A stretch of 64,000 nt of DNA, taken from assembly GCF_001905005.1 (NCBI RefSeq), contig NZ_LWKZ01000023.1:496001-560000 (forward strand). The letters run 5' to 3'. Both the position numbers and the translations under genes were made by a program. Origin of the DNA: Streptomyces sp. CB02923 (lineage in GTDB: Bacteria > Actinomycetota > Actinomycetes > Streptomycetales > Streptomycetaceae). The notes under the pieces are model-generated. The model ran no database searches, was not told the DNA's origin, and was given only the letters and a program-made list of their open reading frames with translations. Positions 19,255 to 28,554 of this stretch are shown here, in pieces; position 1 is the first letter of the stretch, and each line of letters begins with the position of its first letter.

Positions 19255-19306
19255 GAATCATCCTCGGTGGTGCCGGAGCCGGGCGGAGGTGGAGGTCCGA
19301 AACGGC

Positions 19307-19329
19307 ATAGTCGTCTGGAACTTGACTAT
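19307..19329. promoter_or_regulatory. Inverted repeat ATAGTC-N11-GACTAT, candidate operator
   Basis: A perfect 6-bp inverted repeat with an 11-nt spacer lies 53-75 bp upstream of the helicase start, in an AT-richer island. Size and position suit a dimeric regulator's operator. No regulator gene is adjacent. Confidence 0.4.
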
Positions 19330-19578
19330 TGTGCTGCCGTAACCGTCTGTTGTGGGAGTGTTAGGTCAAAACAAGTGACATTGGTTGGGCCTGGACCGGA
19401 AGTAACCGCAGAGACCGCGGTGGGCAGCGAGGCAACGCTGCATCGGTCACCAGCGACCGCATCCGATCGGCATCGATCCACCGCTGGTTGAGGCCGAAGC
19501 GCGTTCCGGGTACAGCTCGGCTTCGCACCCTGCAGGCCCGTCGCCTCTCTCTTTCCTCTCGCGACCGCATGGGACTGC

Positions 19579-19600
19579 GTGGGGGCTCCGACGCCCCCAC
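19579..19600. terminator. Strong GC hairpin upstream of the aminoglycoside operon
   Basis: gtgggggc (19579-19586) pairs perfectly with gcccccac (19593-19600) around a 6-nt loop. It may insulate the aminoglycoside operon or be a structured leader element. No T-run follows. Confidence 0.45.
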
Positions 19601-19645
19601 CCGAACCGCACAGCGAAGTTTCATCCGCCCCGTCATCCGTTTTAG

Positions 19646-19676
19646 TTGACAAGCTGCCTACGGTTTGGCGTACGCT
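19646..19676 (+). promoter_or_regulatory. Candidate promoter of the livE operon
   Basis: TTGACA at 19646-19651 is followed after 19 bp by TACGCT. The -35 is perfect, while the -10 and spacing are only fair. It is the best sigma-70-like candidate upstream of livE and implies a leader of about 280 nt. Confidence 0.3.
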
Positions 19677-19966
19677 CACCAGGCATTCCGTTCACACGAG
19701 CGGACGGCTATCGCGGCAGTCACTTCTTGCTCAGTTCTTGCTCGGCCCTCGACCAACTCCTGCGCACCACCTGCCAAGTGCACGCTCAGCGGCACTCGCT
19801 CCTCGCTCGGCGTTTCGACCAGCACCTTTGCTTTCGGCTCGGCCCCGCACGCCCTTGCCCGGCAACCGTGCGGCGTTTGTTCACCTCGCGTCAGCTCAGC
19901 CCGGCCCACCCCTGCCCGGCACGTCCGGCCCTCGCCCGGTCTCGTGGACATGGAGGTCCCAGCACG

Positions 19967-20986
19967 ATGAAAGCCCTGATGTTCGAAGCTCCCGAGCGAG
20001 CCGTGCTCACCGAGCGCGCGATGCCGGAGCCGGCCCCGGGAGAGGCGCTGGTGCGCCTCGCGTACAACTCGGTCTGCGGCAGTGACCTCTCCTTCTACAA
20101 GGGGGTCTGGCACGGTTCCACCTACCCCGTCGTGCCGGGGCACGAGTGGAGCGGCACGGTGGTGGACGTCAACGGGGCCGACAGCGGGCTGGTGGGTGCC
20201 GATGTCGTCGGTGACCTCACCTGTTCCTGCGGGGCCTGCCGGCACTGCGCGGAGGGCAAGCCCACGCTCTGCGGCGACCTCCAGGAACTCGGTTTCACTC
20301 GGGACGGCGCGTGCGCCGAGTACATGACCATTCCGGCCGCCAACCTGCACCGGCTGCCCGCGGGGACGTCGCTGCGCGCCGCGTGCCAGGTGGAGCCGCT
20401 GGCCGTGGCGCTCAACGCCGTGGACCGGCTGGCCGTGGCCCCGGGGGAGAAGGTGGCCATCACCGGAGCCGGAGGCATCGGCCTGCTGCTCGCGCTGGCC
20501 GTCCGGCAGCGCGGGGGAGAGGTCACCGCGTTCGCCGAGCCCGTCGCCGAGCGCAGGGAGGCGGCCGCCTCCCTGGGGGTGGCCGCCACCGTCGGGGGAG
20601 CGCCGGGCGACCTCGTCGCCCTCGTCGAGAAGCACCCGGAACTGCGGCCCGATGTCGTCCTGGAGGCGTCCGGCTATCCGTCGGCCGTACAGGAGGCCAT
20701 CGAGGCTGTCCGCTCTGGCGGACGGGTGGGGCTCATCGGCTACCGCGTGGAAGAGACCGGGCCGATGGCGCCCCAGCACATCGTCATCAAGATGCTGACG
20801 CTCCAGGCGTCCATGGGCCCCGGCACCCGGTTCGGCGAGGCGATCGAGCTGCTGTCCTCGGGCGCCGTCGACGTGGAGGCCCTGCTGAGCCACGAGTTCG
20901 CCCTGGAGGACCACGCCAGGGCCCTGGACGTGGCCCTGCGCCGCGCCGACGGGAACACCCGCTCGTTCTTCAACCTCCGCACTTGA
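19967..20986 (+). CDS. livE: 2-deoxy-scyllo-inosamine dehydrogenase (zinc MDR family)
   Basis: The 339-aa protein is a zinc-dependent medium-chain dehydrogenase: GHEWSG supplies the His-Glu metal site region, a cysteine cluster CSCGACRHC the structural zinc, and GAGGIGLLLALA the NAD(P)-binding loop. In neomycin-type clusters the equivalent (NeoE/NeoA) oxidises 2-deoxy-scyllo-inosamine to the amino-ketone before the second transamination in 2-deoxystreptamine synthesis. It is immediately followed by the DOI aminotransferase and DOI synthase, which fixes this role. The start ATG has GGAGG about 10 nt upstream; the open frame further upstream is non-coding. First gene of the main operon. Confidence 0.85.
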   Translation: MKALMFEAPERAVLTERAMPEPAPGEALVRLAYNSVCGSDLSFYKGVWHGSTYPVVPGHEWSGTVVDVNGADSGLVGADVVGDLTCSCGACRHCAEGKPTLCGDLQELGFTRDGACAEYMTIPAANLHRLPAGTSLRAACQVEPLAVALNAVDRLAVAPGEKVAITGAGGIGLLLALAVRQRGGEVTAFAEPVAERREAAASLGVAATVGGAPGDLVALVEKHPELRPDVVLEASGYPSAVQEAIEAVRSGGRVGLIGYRVEETGPMAPQHIVIKMLTLQASMGPGTRFGEAIELLSSGAVDVEALLSHEFALEDHARALDVALRRADGNTRSFFNLRT

Positions 20987-21066
20987 CCGCACCGGCCGGT
21001 TCCGTCGTATGCCCGGGGGCGGTCCCCGCCGCCCCCACCGGTCCCATGCTCAGGAAGGACGATCCG

Positions 21067-22341
21067 ATGGCGCAATCCCTGGCAGTGCAAGGCGGCAGCG
21101 CGGTACGCACCCGGCCCTGGCCCCTGTGGCCCCGGCCCGCGGCCGGCGCGGCCGAGGCGGTGCAGCAGGTGCTCTCCTCGGGCCGCTGGTCCATCAGCGG
21201 GCCCTACCGGGGCACCGACTCCCACGAGCGGCGCTTCGCCCGCGCGTTCGCCGCGTACAACGGCGTCCCCCACTGCGTACCCGCCGCCAGCGGCACCGCC
21301 AGCCTGATGCTGGCCCTGGAGGCGTGCGGCGTCGGCGCGGGCGACGAGGTCATCGTGCCCGGCCTGTCCTGGGTGGCGTCCGGCTCCACCGTCCTCGGCG
21401 TCAACGCCGTACCCGTCTTCTGCGACGTGGACCCCCGCACCCTGTGCCTGGATCCCGCGGCCGTCGAGGCCGCCGTCACCGAGCGCACCAAGGCGATCGT
21501 CGTCGTCCACCTCTACTCGGCCGTCGCCGACATGGACGCCCTCACCGCCCTCGCCGAACGCCACTCCCTGCCCCTGATCGAGGACTGCGCGCAGGCGCAC
21601 GGCGCCGCGTACCGCGGGGTGAAGGTCGGTGCGCTCGCCACGGCCGGAACCTTCAGCATGCAGCACAGCAAGATGCTCACCAGCGGCGAGGGCGGCGCGG
21701 TCGTCACCCGGGACGCCGACTTCGCCCGCCGGGTGGAACACCTGCGCGCGGACGGCCGCTGCCTGGCCGGGCAGCGCCCGGCGCCCGGCGAGATGGAGCT
21801 GGTCGAGACCGGCGAGCTGATGGGCAACAACCGCTGCCTGTCGGAGTTCCAGGCCGCCCTGCTGACCGAACAGCTCAAGGAACTGGACGGCCAGCACGCG
21901 GTCCGCCGCCGTAACGCCGCTCTCCTCGACGACCTGCTCGGCGAGTCGGGTTACGTCCCTCAGGAGACCTCCGAGGGCACCAGCACCCGCACCCACTACA
22001 CGTACGCCGCCCGGCTGCCCGAAGGCCACCTCACCCACGTCGGCGTCGCCGCCGTGGCCGGGGCGGTCAGCGCCGAACTGGGCCTGACCGTCGCGCCGTC
22101 GTACGCGCCGATCACCCGCAACCGGCTGTACGACCCGGGCAGCCGCCGGCGCTACGCGCTCGGTGTCGAGCACCAGGCGCTGACCGACCCCAAGCGCTTC
22201 GAGCTGCCGGTGGCCGAGGCCGCCGCCCGGCGCGTCCTCACCGTGCACCACGCCGCCCTGCTCGGTGACGAGAACGACATGCGCGACATCGCGGCGGCGT
22301 TCGGCAAGGTCCTGCGGCACGGCGCCGACCTGACCGAATGA
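21067..22341 (+). CDS. livS: L-glutamine:2-deoxy-scyllo-inosose aminotransferase
   Basis: The 424-aa protein is a DegT/StrS-type sugar aminotransferase, the length typical of NeoS/BtrS. It opens with LWPRP and SGRWSISGPYRG, the cofactor-entry region of this family. The PLP lysine is in FSMQHSKMLTSGEGGA, and IEDCAQAHGA supplies the Asp contacting the pyridine nitrogen. Family members perform both transaminations of 2-deoxystreptamine biosynthesis, first on 2-deoxy-scyllo-inosose and then on the amino-ketone made by LivE. The ribosome-binding site is AGGAAGGA. It sits 80 bp after livE and 56 bp before livC. Confidence 0.93.
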   Translation: MAQSLAVQGGSAVRTRPWPLWPRPAAGAAEAVQQVLSSGRWSISGPYRGTDSHERRFARAFAAYNGVPHCVPAASGTASLMLALEACGVGAGDEVIVPGLSWVASGSTVLGVNAVPVFCDVDPRTLCLDPAAVEAAVTERTKAIVVVHLYSAVADMDALTALAERHSLPLIEDCAQAHGAAYRGVKVGALATAGTFSMQHSKMLTSGEGGAVVTRDADFARRVEHLRADGRCLAGQRPAPGEMELVETGELMGNNRCLSEFQAALLTEQLKELDGQHAVRRRNAALLDDLLGESGYVPQETSEGTSTRTHYTYAARLPEGHLTHVGVAAVAGAVSAELGLTVAPSYAPITRNRLYDPGSRRRYALGVEHQALTDPKRFELPVAEAAARRVLTVHHAALLGDENDMRDIAAAFGKVLRHGADLTE

Positions 22342-22397
22342 GACCGCAGCACCGCCTTGGGACCGTCCCGCGATCCGCCGCAGAAATCGGGGTGAAC

Positions 22398-23552
22398 ATG
22401 CACGTCACGGCCATCACCATGGAAGACGCCACCTTTCCCTACCGGCTCGGTACCGACTGTGCCGAAGAGATCGTCGCCCGGCTGGGCGACCGCGCCGCCA
22501 GCCGCTATCTCGTGGTCTGCGACACCACGGTGGCCGCGCTCTACGGGCACGACCTCGTGGCCCGCCTGGAGAAGGACGCCGGTCCGGCGGTCCTGCTCAC
22601 CCACGAGGCGGGCGAGGTGCACAAGGACGTCACCACCGTCGGCGCGCTGGCCGAACAGGCCCTGGGCGCGGGTGCCGACCGGCGCAGCATCGTCGTGGCC
22701 CTGGGCGGCGGCATCACCGGGAACATCGCGGGCCTGCTGGCCGCGCTGCTCTTCCGGGGTATCGCCCTGGTGCACGTGCCCACCACCGTCGTCGCCATGC
22801 TGGACTCCGTGCTCTCGCTGAAGCAGGCGGTCAACGCGAGTTTCGGCAAGAACCTCGTCGGCACCTTCTACCAGCCCGCCGAGGTCCTCGCCGATACGGC
22901 GATGCTGCGCACCCTGCCCGTACGGGAACTGCGTTCCGGCATGGGCGAGGTGGTGAAGAACGCCCTCGCCATCCGCCCCTCCATGACCGAGCGGCTGGCC
23001 GGACTGCTGCGCCCCGACGGGCGCTACGACGACGACGCGCTGCGCTGGATCATCGCCGAGAGCGTCGCCGCCAAGGCCGACGTCACCGGCGCCGACAAGC
23101 ACGAGCGCCGGGACGGCCTGGTCCTGGAGTACGGGCACACCGCCGGTCACGCCATCGAGCACGCCGCCCGCGGCGAGGTCGCCCACGGCGCGGGCGTCGC
23201 CATCGGCATGGTGATCGCCGCCGAGGTCTCGCACCGGCTCGGGCACGCCTCCGCCCCCTTCGTCGCCCTGCACCGCGAACTGATCGCCAAGGCGGGCCTG
23301 GAGCACGCCGTACCGGCCTTCGTGGGCACCGACGACGTCAAGAACTGGCTGACGTACGACAACAAGCGCGGCTACCTGGACTGCGAGGGCACCTCCACGC
23401 CCATGGTGCTGCTCTCCGGCCCCGGCCAGCCGCTGCGCACCGGCGGGATGCCCCTGGTACCCGTACCGCTCAGTGTGCTCAACGAGACCGTGGACGCCCT
23501 GGCCGGCCCCGGCCGTACCGGCGCGGACCACCGGGCGGCGGTCCCCGTCTGA
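22398..23552 (+). CDS. livC: 2-deoxy-scyllo-inosose synthase
   Basis: The 384-aa protein belongs to the dehydroquinate-synthase superfamily. GGGITGNIAGLLA at about residue 102 binds NAD, TTVVAMLDSVLSLKQAVN is the conserved core, and EYGHTAGHAIEH near residue 245 carries zinc-ligand histidines. It converts glucose-6-phosphate to 2-deoxy-scyllo-inosose, the committed carbocycle-forming step for 2-deoxystreptamine antibiotics. Identification as DOI synthase rather than dehydroquinate synthase rests on its flanking aminotransferase, dehydrogenase and glycosyltransferase and on overall resemblance to NeoC/BtrC. I start at the ATG of MHVTAITMEDATF rather than the in-frame ATG 60 bp earlier. Confidence 0.95.
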   Translation: MHVTAITMEDATFPYRLGTDCAEEIVARLGDRAASRYLVVCDTTVAALYGHDLVARLEKDAGPAVLLTHEAGEVHKDVTTVGALAEQALGAGADRRSIVVALGGGITGNIAGLLAALLFRGIALVHVPTTVVAMLDSVLSLKQAVNASFGKNLVGTFYQPAEVLADTAMLRTLPVRELRSGMGEVVKNALAIRPSMTERLAGLLRPDGRYDDDALRWIIAESVAAKADVTGADKHERRDGLVLEYGHTAGHAIEHAARGEVAHGAGVAIGMVIAAEVSHRLGHASAPFVALHRELIAKAGLEHAVPAFVGTDDVKNWLTYDNKRGYLDCEGTSTPMVLLSGPGQPLRTGGMPLVPVPLSVLNETVDALAGPGRTGADHRAAVPV

Positions 23553-23626
23553 CGCGCGGCGGCCCGTGCGCCGCCCCCGACCGCTGTCCCGATTTCCCAC
23601 CGTCCGTTCCTCCTAGGGGAGTTCTC

Positions 23627-24877
23627 GTGCGCGTGCTGCGGCTGACCCCGTTCTTCCACCACGACCAGGTCGAGAACTGGCCCGCCGAGTACGACGCCGT
23701 CGGCGGGATGCAGGTGCAGATCCTGGGCCTGTCGCGGGAGCTGGCCGACCGCGGCGTCGACCAGCAGGTCATGACGGTGGGCTTCCCCGGTCTGCCCCGG
23801 TGGCGCCGGGACCGGCCCGGCCTGGTGGTGCGGATCACCCGCGCGCCGCTGCCGCGGCTGCGTTCGGAGCTGACCGGACTGGTCGGCCTCAACCAGGCGT
23901 GGCTGCTGGGGGCCCTGGCAGCCTGCGCCCGGCTGGGCCGCCGGTGGCGCCCCGACCTGATCCACGTGCACGCCGACGGACAGCTGTGGGCCCTGCTCGC
24001 CGGGCCGCTGGCGGCCCGCATCGTGGGCGCCCCCTACTGCCTGACGCTGCACTGCTCCCGGCTGGCCGTGTACGAACCGATGTCCCGCCTCGACCGGTGG
24101 CAGCACCGGCTGGTGCGCGCCGTCGAACGCCACACCCTGCGGCACGCCGCCGGGGTGTCCACCCTGACCGCGCGCACCGCCGATGTCGTGGCCCGCGCCC
24201 TGCCGATGGACCGCTCCCTCATCGACGTCGTACCCGACTCCGTGGGGGAGGTCGGCCCACGGCCCGAAGCCGCCGCTGCCTTGCGCCGGGACCTGGACGT
24301 GCCCGAAGGGGCGCCCGTGATCGGCTACGTGGGGCGGGTGGCGCACGAGAAGGGCTGGCGCGACTTCGTGGCCATGGCCGCGCGGTGGCGTGCCGGTCCC
24401 GGGGCCGGGGCGGCGGTGTTCCTGGTGGTGGGCGACGGGCCGCAGGGCGACCGGATGCGCAAGGCCGTCGCCGACGCGGGCCTGACCGACCGCTTCCGGT
24501 TCACCGGCTTCCTGCCGCACGCCGAGATCCCCGCCGTCATGACGGCACTGAGCGTCCTGGTCATGCCCTCCGCCCACGAGGAACTGGGCGGCAGCGCCAT
24601 CGAAGCCATGATGTGCGGCACCCCCGTCGCCGGGTACGCCGTGGGCGGCCTGCGGGAGACCGTCGGCGGGGTCACCCCCGGCCTCCTCGTGCCGCGCGGC
24701 GACGTCGCCGCGCTCACCCGGGCCGCCCGCGACGCCGTACAGGAACCGGAACACGTACGGCAGTCGGTCGCCGGGGCCCGGCAGCGCCTGGCGTCCGAGT
24801 ACGGCAGCGGCGCCGCGACCGACCGGGCGCTGGCGCACTACCGCCGCGTCCTGCGCACGAAGGGGGCCGCACGGTGA
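23627..24877 (+). CDS. livM: GT4 glycosyltransferase, 2-deoxystreptamine GlcNAc transferase
   Basis: The 416-aa protein is a GT-B fold, family GT4 enzyme. The N-terminal domain contains GGMQVQILGLSREL. The C-terminal nucleotide-sugar site shows VGRVAHEKGW and the E-x7-E motif in HEELGGSAIEAMMCG. By analogy with NeoM/BtrM it transfers GlcNAc from UDP-GlcNAc to 2-deoxystreptamine, giving 2'-N-acetylparomamine for the deacetylase LivD. The start is a GTG preceded by AGGGGAG. Its stop overlaps the GTG start of livU (GTGA), so export genes are translationally coupled to biosynthesis. Confidence 0.88.
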   Translation: MRVLRLTPFFHHDQVENWPAEYDAVGGMQVQILGLSRELADRGVDQQVMTVGFPGLPRWRRDRPGLVVRITRAPLPRLRSELTGLVGLNQAWLLGALAACARLGRRWRPDLIHVHADGQLWALLAGPLAARIVGAPYCLTLHCSRLAVYEPMSRLDRWQHRLVRAVERHTLRHAAGVSTLTARTADVVARALPMDRSLIDVVPDSVGEVGPRPEAAAALRRDLDVPEGAPVIGYVGRVAHEKGWRDFVAMAARWRAGPGAGAAVFLVVGDGPQGDRMRKAVADAGLTDRFRFTGFLPHAEIPAVMTALSVLVMPSAHEELGGSAIEAMMCGTPVAGYAVGGLRETVGGVTPGLLVPRGDVAALTRAARDAVQEPEHVRQSVAGARQRLASEYGSGAATDRALAHYRRVLRTKGAAR

Positions 24878-26679
24878 GGTACGCCCGCACCGGATCGCTG
24901 TGGCGCTGCCTGCGCTACCTGCGTCCGTACGGCTGGTTCATGGCCGGGGCCTTCGGCACCGCCCTCGGCGCGATGCTGGCCGGGCTGGCCATGCCGCTGG
25001 TCCTCCAGCGCCTGATCGACGGGCCCCTCGCCCACCAGGACATGGGGGCACTGCCGGGCCTGATCGCGGGGTTCGCGGTGCTCGGCGCCGTCGAAGCCGT
25101 CCTGCTGGGCGCCCGCCGGCTGCTGGTCGTACGCCCGGCGACGCATCTGGAGACCACGATGCGCGCCCGTCTCTTCCAGCACGTCCAGCGGCTGCCCTCG
25201 TCGTTCCACTCGCACTGGAGCTCCGGGCAGCTGCTGTCCAGAACGGTGTCCGACGTCACCGAGATCGGCCGGTTCTTCGCGTTCTCCGCCGTGTACCTGC
25301 TGGTCAACGTCGCTGCCCTGGTGGCCGGGCTGGGCGTGCTGGCCTGGCTCTCACCCGTACTCGCGCTGGTCGTGCTGGTCACCTACCTGCCGATGGTGGC
25401 CGCCACCGTCTTCTTCGAACAGCGCTTCCACACCGTGGCCCGGAGCGCGCAGGAGCAGAGCGGCGACCTCACCACCACGGTCGAGGAGTCCGTCGCGGGC
25501 ATCCGGGTGCTCAAGGCCTTCGGCCGCTGCCCGGAGACCGTACGCCGCTTCACCGCGCAGGCCCGTGCCCTGCGCGGCACGGAACTGCGCAAGATCTCCC
25601 TGACCGCCGCCCTGTGGTGGACCGCCACCGCCCTGCCCGAACTGGGCATCGTCGCCCTGATGGGGTACGGCGGATACAGCGCGGCCACCGGCCAGCTCAC
25701 CCTGGGCGTGCTGATGGCGGCCATCACCGTCGCCACCTACATGCGCTGGCCGGCCGACACCCTGGGCTGGCTGGTCGCGGACGCCAGCACCGCCGGCGCC
25801 GCGGCCACCCGCTACTGGCAGGTGCGCGACATCCCCCTCGCCGTCAGCGACCCCGCGACGCCCCGGCCCCTGCCCCACCCGCTGCGCGGCGAACTGCGGC
25901 TGGAGAACGTCCACTACCGCCACCCCGAGGGCAAGGACGCGATCCTGCGCGGCATCGACCTCACCGTGCCCCCCGGCACCACCCTCGCCCTCGTCGGCGC
26001 CACCGGCTCCGGCAAGAGCACCCTGGTCTCCCTGCTGACCCGCCTGGACGACCCCACCGCTGGACGCGTCACCCTCGACGGCACCGACCTCCGCGACCTC
26101 ACCCTGGACGCCCTGCGCTCGGCCGTCACCTGCGCCTTCGACGACCCCGTCCTGTTCTCCGGCACCGTCCGGCACAACGTCGCCCTCGGCCTGCCGGACG
26201 GCACCCGCGACGACGGGCGCATCCACGCGGCACTGCGCCTGGCGCACGCCGACGGCTTCGTCGCCGCCCTGCCCGAAGGGCTGGACACCCGCCTCGGCGA
26301 GGAGGGCACGGGCCTGTCCGGCGGCCAGCGCCAGCGCCTCGCCCTGGCCCGCGCCGTCCTCCCCGGGCCCGCCGTCCTCGTCCTCGACAACGCCCTGTCC
26401 GCCCTCGACGTGCACACCGAACGCGAGGTCGAGGCCGCCCTGCGCACCGTGCTGGGCCAGGTCACCACCGTCCTCGTCGCCCACCGCCCGGCCACCCTCC
26501 GCCTGGCGGACCGGGTCGCGCTCATCGCCGACGGACGCGTGGCCGCCACCGGGACCCACGACGAGCTGATGGCCACCCACGCCGCCTACCGCGACCTGCT
26601 CGAATCCCCGGTGACCGGCCCCGCGGGAGCGGACGGCGCCCCGCTCCGCGGCACAGCACGGAAGGTCCAGGCCCGATGA
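24874..26679 (+). CDS. livU: ABC exporter subunit with a degenerate nucleotide site
   Basis: This 601-aa half-transporter has six membrane helices (to about residue 310) and a nucleotide-binding domain. Walker A GATGSGKSTL and signature LSGGQRQRL are canonical. The Walker B reads VLVLDNALSALD, so Asn replaces the catalytic Glu, and the Q-loop reads CAFDDPVLF with Asp where Gln is expected. It therefore probably cannot hydrolyse ATP at its own Walker site. It overlaps livV by 4 bp (ATGA) and pairs with it as a heterodimeric exporter, presumably moving the aminoglycoside or a late, possibly phosphorylated, precursor out of the cell. The U/V naming follows the neomycin-type cluster order. Confidence 0.85.
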   Translation: MRYARTGSLWRCLRYLRPYGWFMAGAFGTALGAMLAGLAMPLVLQRLIDGPLAHQDMGALPGLIAGFAVLGAVEAVLLGARRLLVVRPATHLETTMRARLFQHVQRLPSSFHSHWSSGQLLSRTVSDVTEIGRFFAFSAVYLLVNVAALVAGLGVLAWLSPVLALVVLVTYLPMVAATVFFEQRFHTVARSAQEQSGDLTTTVEESVAGIRVLKAFGRCPETVRRFTAQARALRGTELRKISLTAALWWTATALPELGIVALMGYGGYSAATGQLTLGVLMAAITVATYMRWPADTLGWLVADASTAGAAATRYWQVRDIPLAVSDPATPRPLPHPLRGELRLENVHYRHPEGKDAILRGIDLTVPPGTTLALVGATGSGKSTLVSLLTRLDDPTAGRVTLDGTDLRDLTLDALRSAVTCAFDDPVLFSGTVRHNVALGLPDGTRDDGRIHAALRLAHADGFVAALPEGLDTRLGEEGTGLSGGQRQRLALARAVLPGPAVLVLDNALSALDVHTEREVEAALRTVLGQVTTVLVAHRPATLRLADRVALIADGRVAATGTHDELMATHAAYRDLLESPVTGPAGADGAPLRGTARKVQAR

Positions 26680-28541
26680 CCGACGACACCGCCACGGCCA
26701 CCTCACGGCCGCGGACCGAGGACCTGCCCGGCGGACCGGCCGACACCGACTCGGACCGGCTGCTGCGCGACCGCCGCAACCGCCTGCTGCGCACCTTCCT
26801 GCGGCCCGAAAGGCGACGGCTGGCCCTCGCCGTCGGCCTGGCCCTGCTGGAGAACCTCAGCAGCCTGGTCACCCCGCTGCTGATCGCCGCCGCCATCGAC
26901 CGCGGCCTGCCCGCGGCCACGGACGGCGACTGGGGCCCGCTCACCACCTACGCCTCCCTGGCCCTGGGGGCGGGCCTGGCCACCGCCACCCTCAAGTACG
27001 GCTTCCTGCGCTACTCCGGCGCCATCGCGCAGAGCCTGCTGTTCCACCTGCGGCACCGCACGTTCGCGCACGCCCTGCGGCTGCCGCTGTCCTTCCACGA
27101 GGCGTCCCCTTCCGGCAGCGTCGTCGCCCGCCTCTCCAGCGACGTCGAATCGGTCGAAGAGGTCCTGGAGATGGGCCTGGACGGGCTGTTCTCCGCCCTG
27201 TTCTCCATGGTCGGCATCATCGCCGTGATGATCTGGCTGGACCTGCCGATGGCCGCCGTCGTCCTCGCGCTCTTCCTCCCCCTGTACCTGCTGACCCGCT
27301 GGTTCCGCAGGCGCTCACGCGCCGCCTACCGGCGCACCCGGGGCGCGACCGAACACGTCGTGCGGCACACCGGCGAGGCGTACAACGGCATCAAGGCCGT
27401 CCAGGCGTTCCGCAAGGAGGACGCCAACGCCGCCGAACTGCGGCGCCTGGACAGCGGCTACGCCGCGGCGCGCGCCGCCTCCGGCCGCGTCAGCGCCTTC
27501 TTCAGCGGCGGCGTCAAACTGATCGGCAACCTCTCGCTCACCCTGCTGATGGCCTTCGGCGCCGTCCGCATCGCCCACGGGCAGCTGGAGGCCGGCACCC
27601 TGGCCGCGTTCCTGCTCTACGTCCACCGCCTGTACGACCCCATCGACGAACTGGCCTCCTTCGCCAACGCCTTCTCCGCGGCCTCCGCCGGACTGGAACG
27701 CATCGGCCTGCTCTTCCACGCCACCGACACCCTCCCCGGACCGGACCGGCCGGTACCCCTGCCGCCCGCGGCCGCCCCCGGCCGGGTCCGCTTCGAGGAC
27801 GTACGGTTCCGCTACGCCCCCGGATCGCCGTACGTCCTGGACGGCGTGAGCCTGGACCTCGTCCCCGGGCAGACCGTCGCCCTCGTCGGGACCACCGGCG
27901 CCGGGAAGTCCACGCTCGCCAAGCTGCTGGCGCGGCTCTACGACCCGGCGGCCGGCCGGATCACCGTGGACGGGGTGGACCTGCGCGACGTCGCCGATCC
28001 CGAACTGCGCACCCACATCGCCATGATCACCCAGGAGCCGTTCCTGTTCTCCGGCACCGTGGCCCACAACATCGCCCTGGGCCGCCCGGACGCCACCCCC
28101 CAGGAGATCCGCCAGGCGGCACGGGCCGTCGGCGCGCACTCCTTCATCACCGGCCTGCCCGACGGGTACGACACCGACGTACGCAAACGCGGAGCCGGGC
28201 TCTCCGCGGGCCAGCGCCAACTCGTCGCCCTGGCCCGCACGATGCTCGCCGCGCCGCGCGTCCTCATCCTCGACGAGGCCACCTCCAGCATGGACGCCCC
28301 CTCCGAGCGCGCCGTCCACACCGCGCTCGACCGGGTGCTCACGGGCCGCACCGCACTGATCATCGCCCACAGCCTGACCACGGTCGCCATCGCCGACCGG
28401 GTGCTGGTGCTGGAGGACGGCGCCGTCGTCGAGGACGGCCCGCCCGCGGTCCTCGCCACCGGCGACGGCCCGTTCGCCCGGCTGCACCACAGCTGGCTGT
28501 CGGCCACCGACCGGCGCGCCCACCACTCCTCGGACCACTGA
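26676..28541 (+). CDS. livV: ABC exporter subunit with a canonical ATPase site
   Basis: The 621-aa partner of LivU has a hydrophilic N-terminal extension of about 40 residues, six membrane helices and a nucleotide-binding domain. Catalytic motifs are intact: Walker A GTTGAGKSTL, Q-loop ITQEPFLF, Walker B VLILDEATSSMD and the H-loop IIAHSL. Its signature is LSAGQRQLV, with Ala replacing the usual Gly. That is the signature expected to face the degenerate Walker site of LivU. The two subunits thus form a textbook asymmetric exporter with one working site. It starts at the ATG overlapping the livU stop, and livQ follows after 13 bp. Confidence 0.87.
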   Translation: MTDDTATATSRPRTEDLPGGPADTDSDRLLRDRRNRLLRTFLRPERRRLALAVGLALLENLSSLVTPLLIAAAIDRGLPAATDGDWGPLTTYASLALGAGLATATLKYGFLRYSGAIAQSLLFHLRHRTFAHALRLPLSFHEASPSGSVVARLSSDVESVEEVLEMGLDGLFSALFSMVGIIAVMIWLDLPMAAVVLALFLPLYLLTRWFRRRSRAAYRRTRGATEHVVRHTGEAYNGIKAVQAFRKEDANAAELRRLDSGYAAARAASGRVSAFFSGGVKLIGNLSLTLLMAFGAVRIAHGQLEAGTLAAFLLYVHRLYDPIDELASFANAFSAASAGLERIGLLFHATDTLPGPDRPVPLPPAAAPGRVRFEDVRFRYAPGSPYVLDGVSLDLVPGQTVALVGTTGAGKSTLAKLLARLYDPAAGRITVDGVDLRDVADPELRTHIAMITQEPFLFSGTVAHNIALGRPDATPQEIRQAARAVGAHSFITGLPDGYDTDVRKRGAGLSAGQRQLVALARTMLAAPRVLILDEATSSMDAPSERAVHTALDRVLTGRTALIIAHSLTTVAIADRVLVLEDGAVVEDGPPAVLATGDGPFARLHHSWLSATDRRAHHSSDH

Positions 28542-28554
28542 CGAAAGGCATCGC

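Larger units (their letters stand above)
19255..19966. other. Divergent intergenic region between the helicase operon and the aminoglycoside operon
   Basis: These 712 bp hold no credible gene. They contain the promoter region of the minus-strand helicase operon on the left (dyad at 19307-19329), a strong GC hairpin at 19579-19600, and an AT-richer stretch with a TTGACA box at 19646 that probably starts the aminoglycoside operon. Open frames here lack Streptomyces-type third-position GC bias and known motifs. Confidence 0.6.

Noticed and set aside
19255..19966. tRNA or attachment site near the aminoglycoside cluster edge
   Set aside because: No cloverleaf, CCA end or long direct repeat could be found; only a simple GC hairpin is present.
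20740..22320. Long antisense open frames opposite livE-livS and other liv genes
   Set aside because: They are Gly/Ala/Arg/Val-rich shadows produced by high GC at third codon positions and have no ribosome-binding sites or motifs.
22398..23552. Primary-metabolism dehydroquinate synthase
   Set aside because: It is embedded between DOI aminotransferase and aminoglycoside glycosyltransferase genes and resembles NeoC/BtrC.
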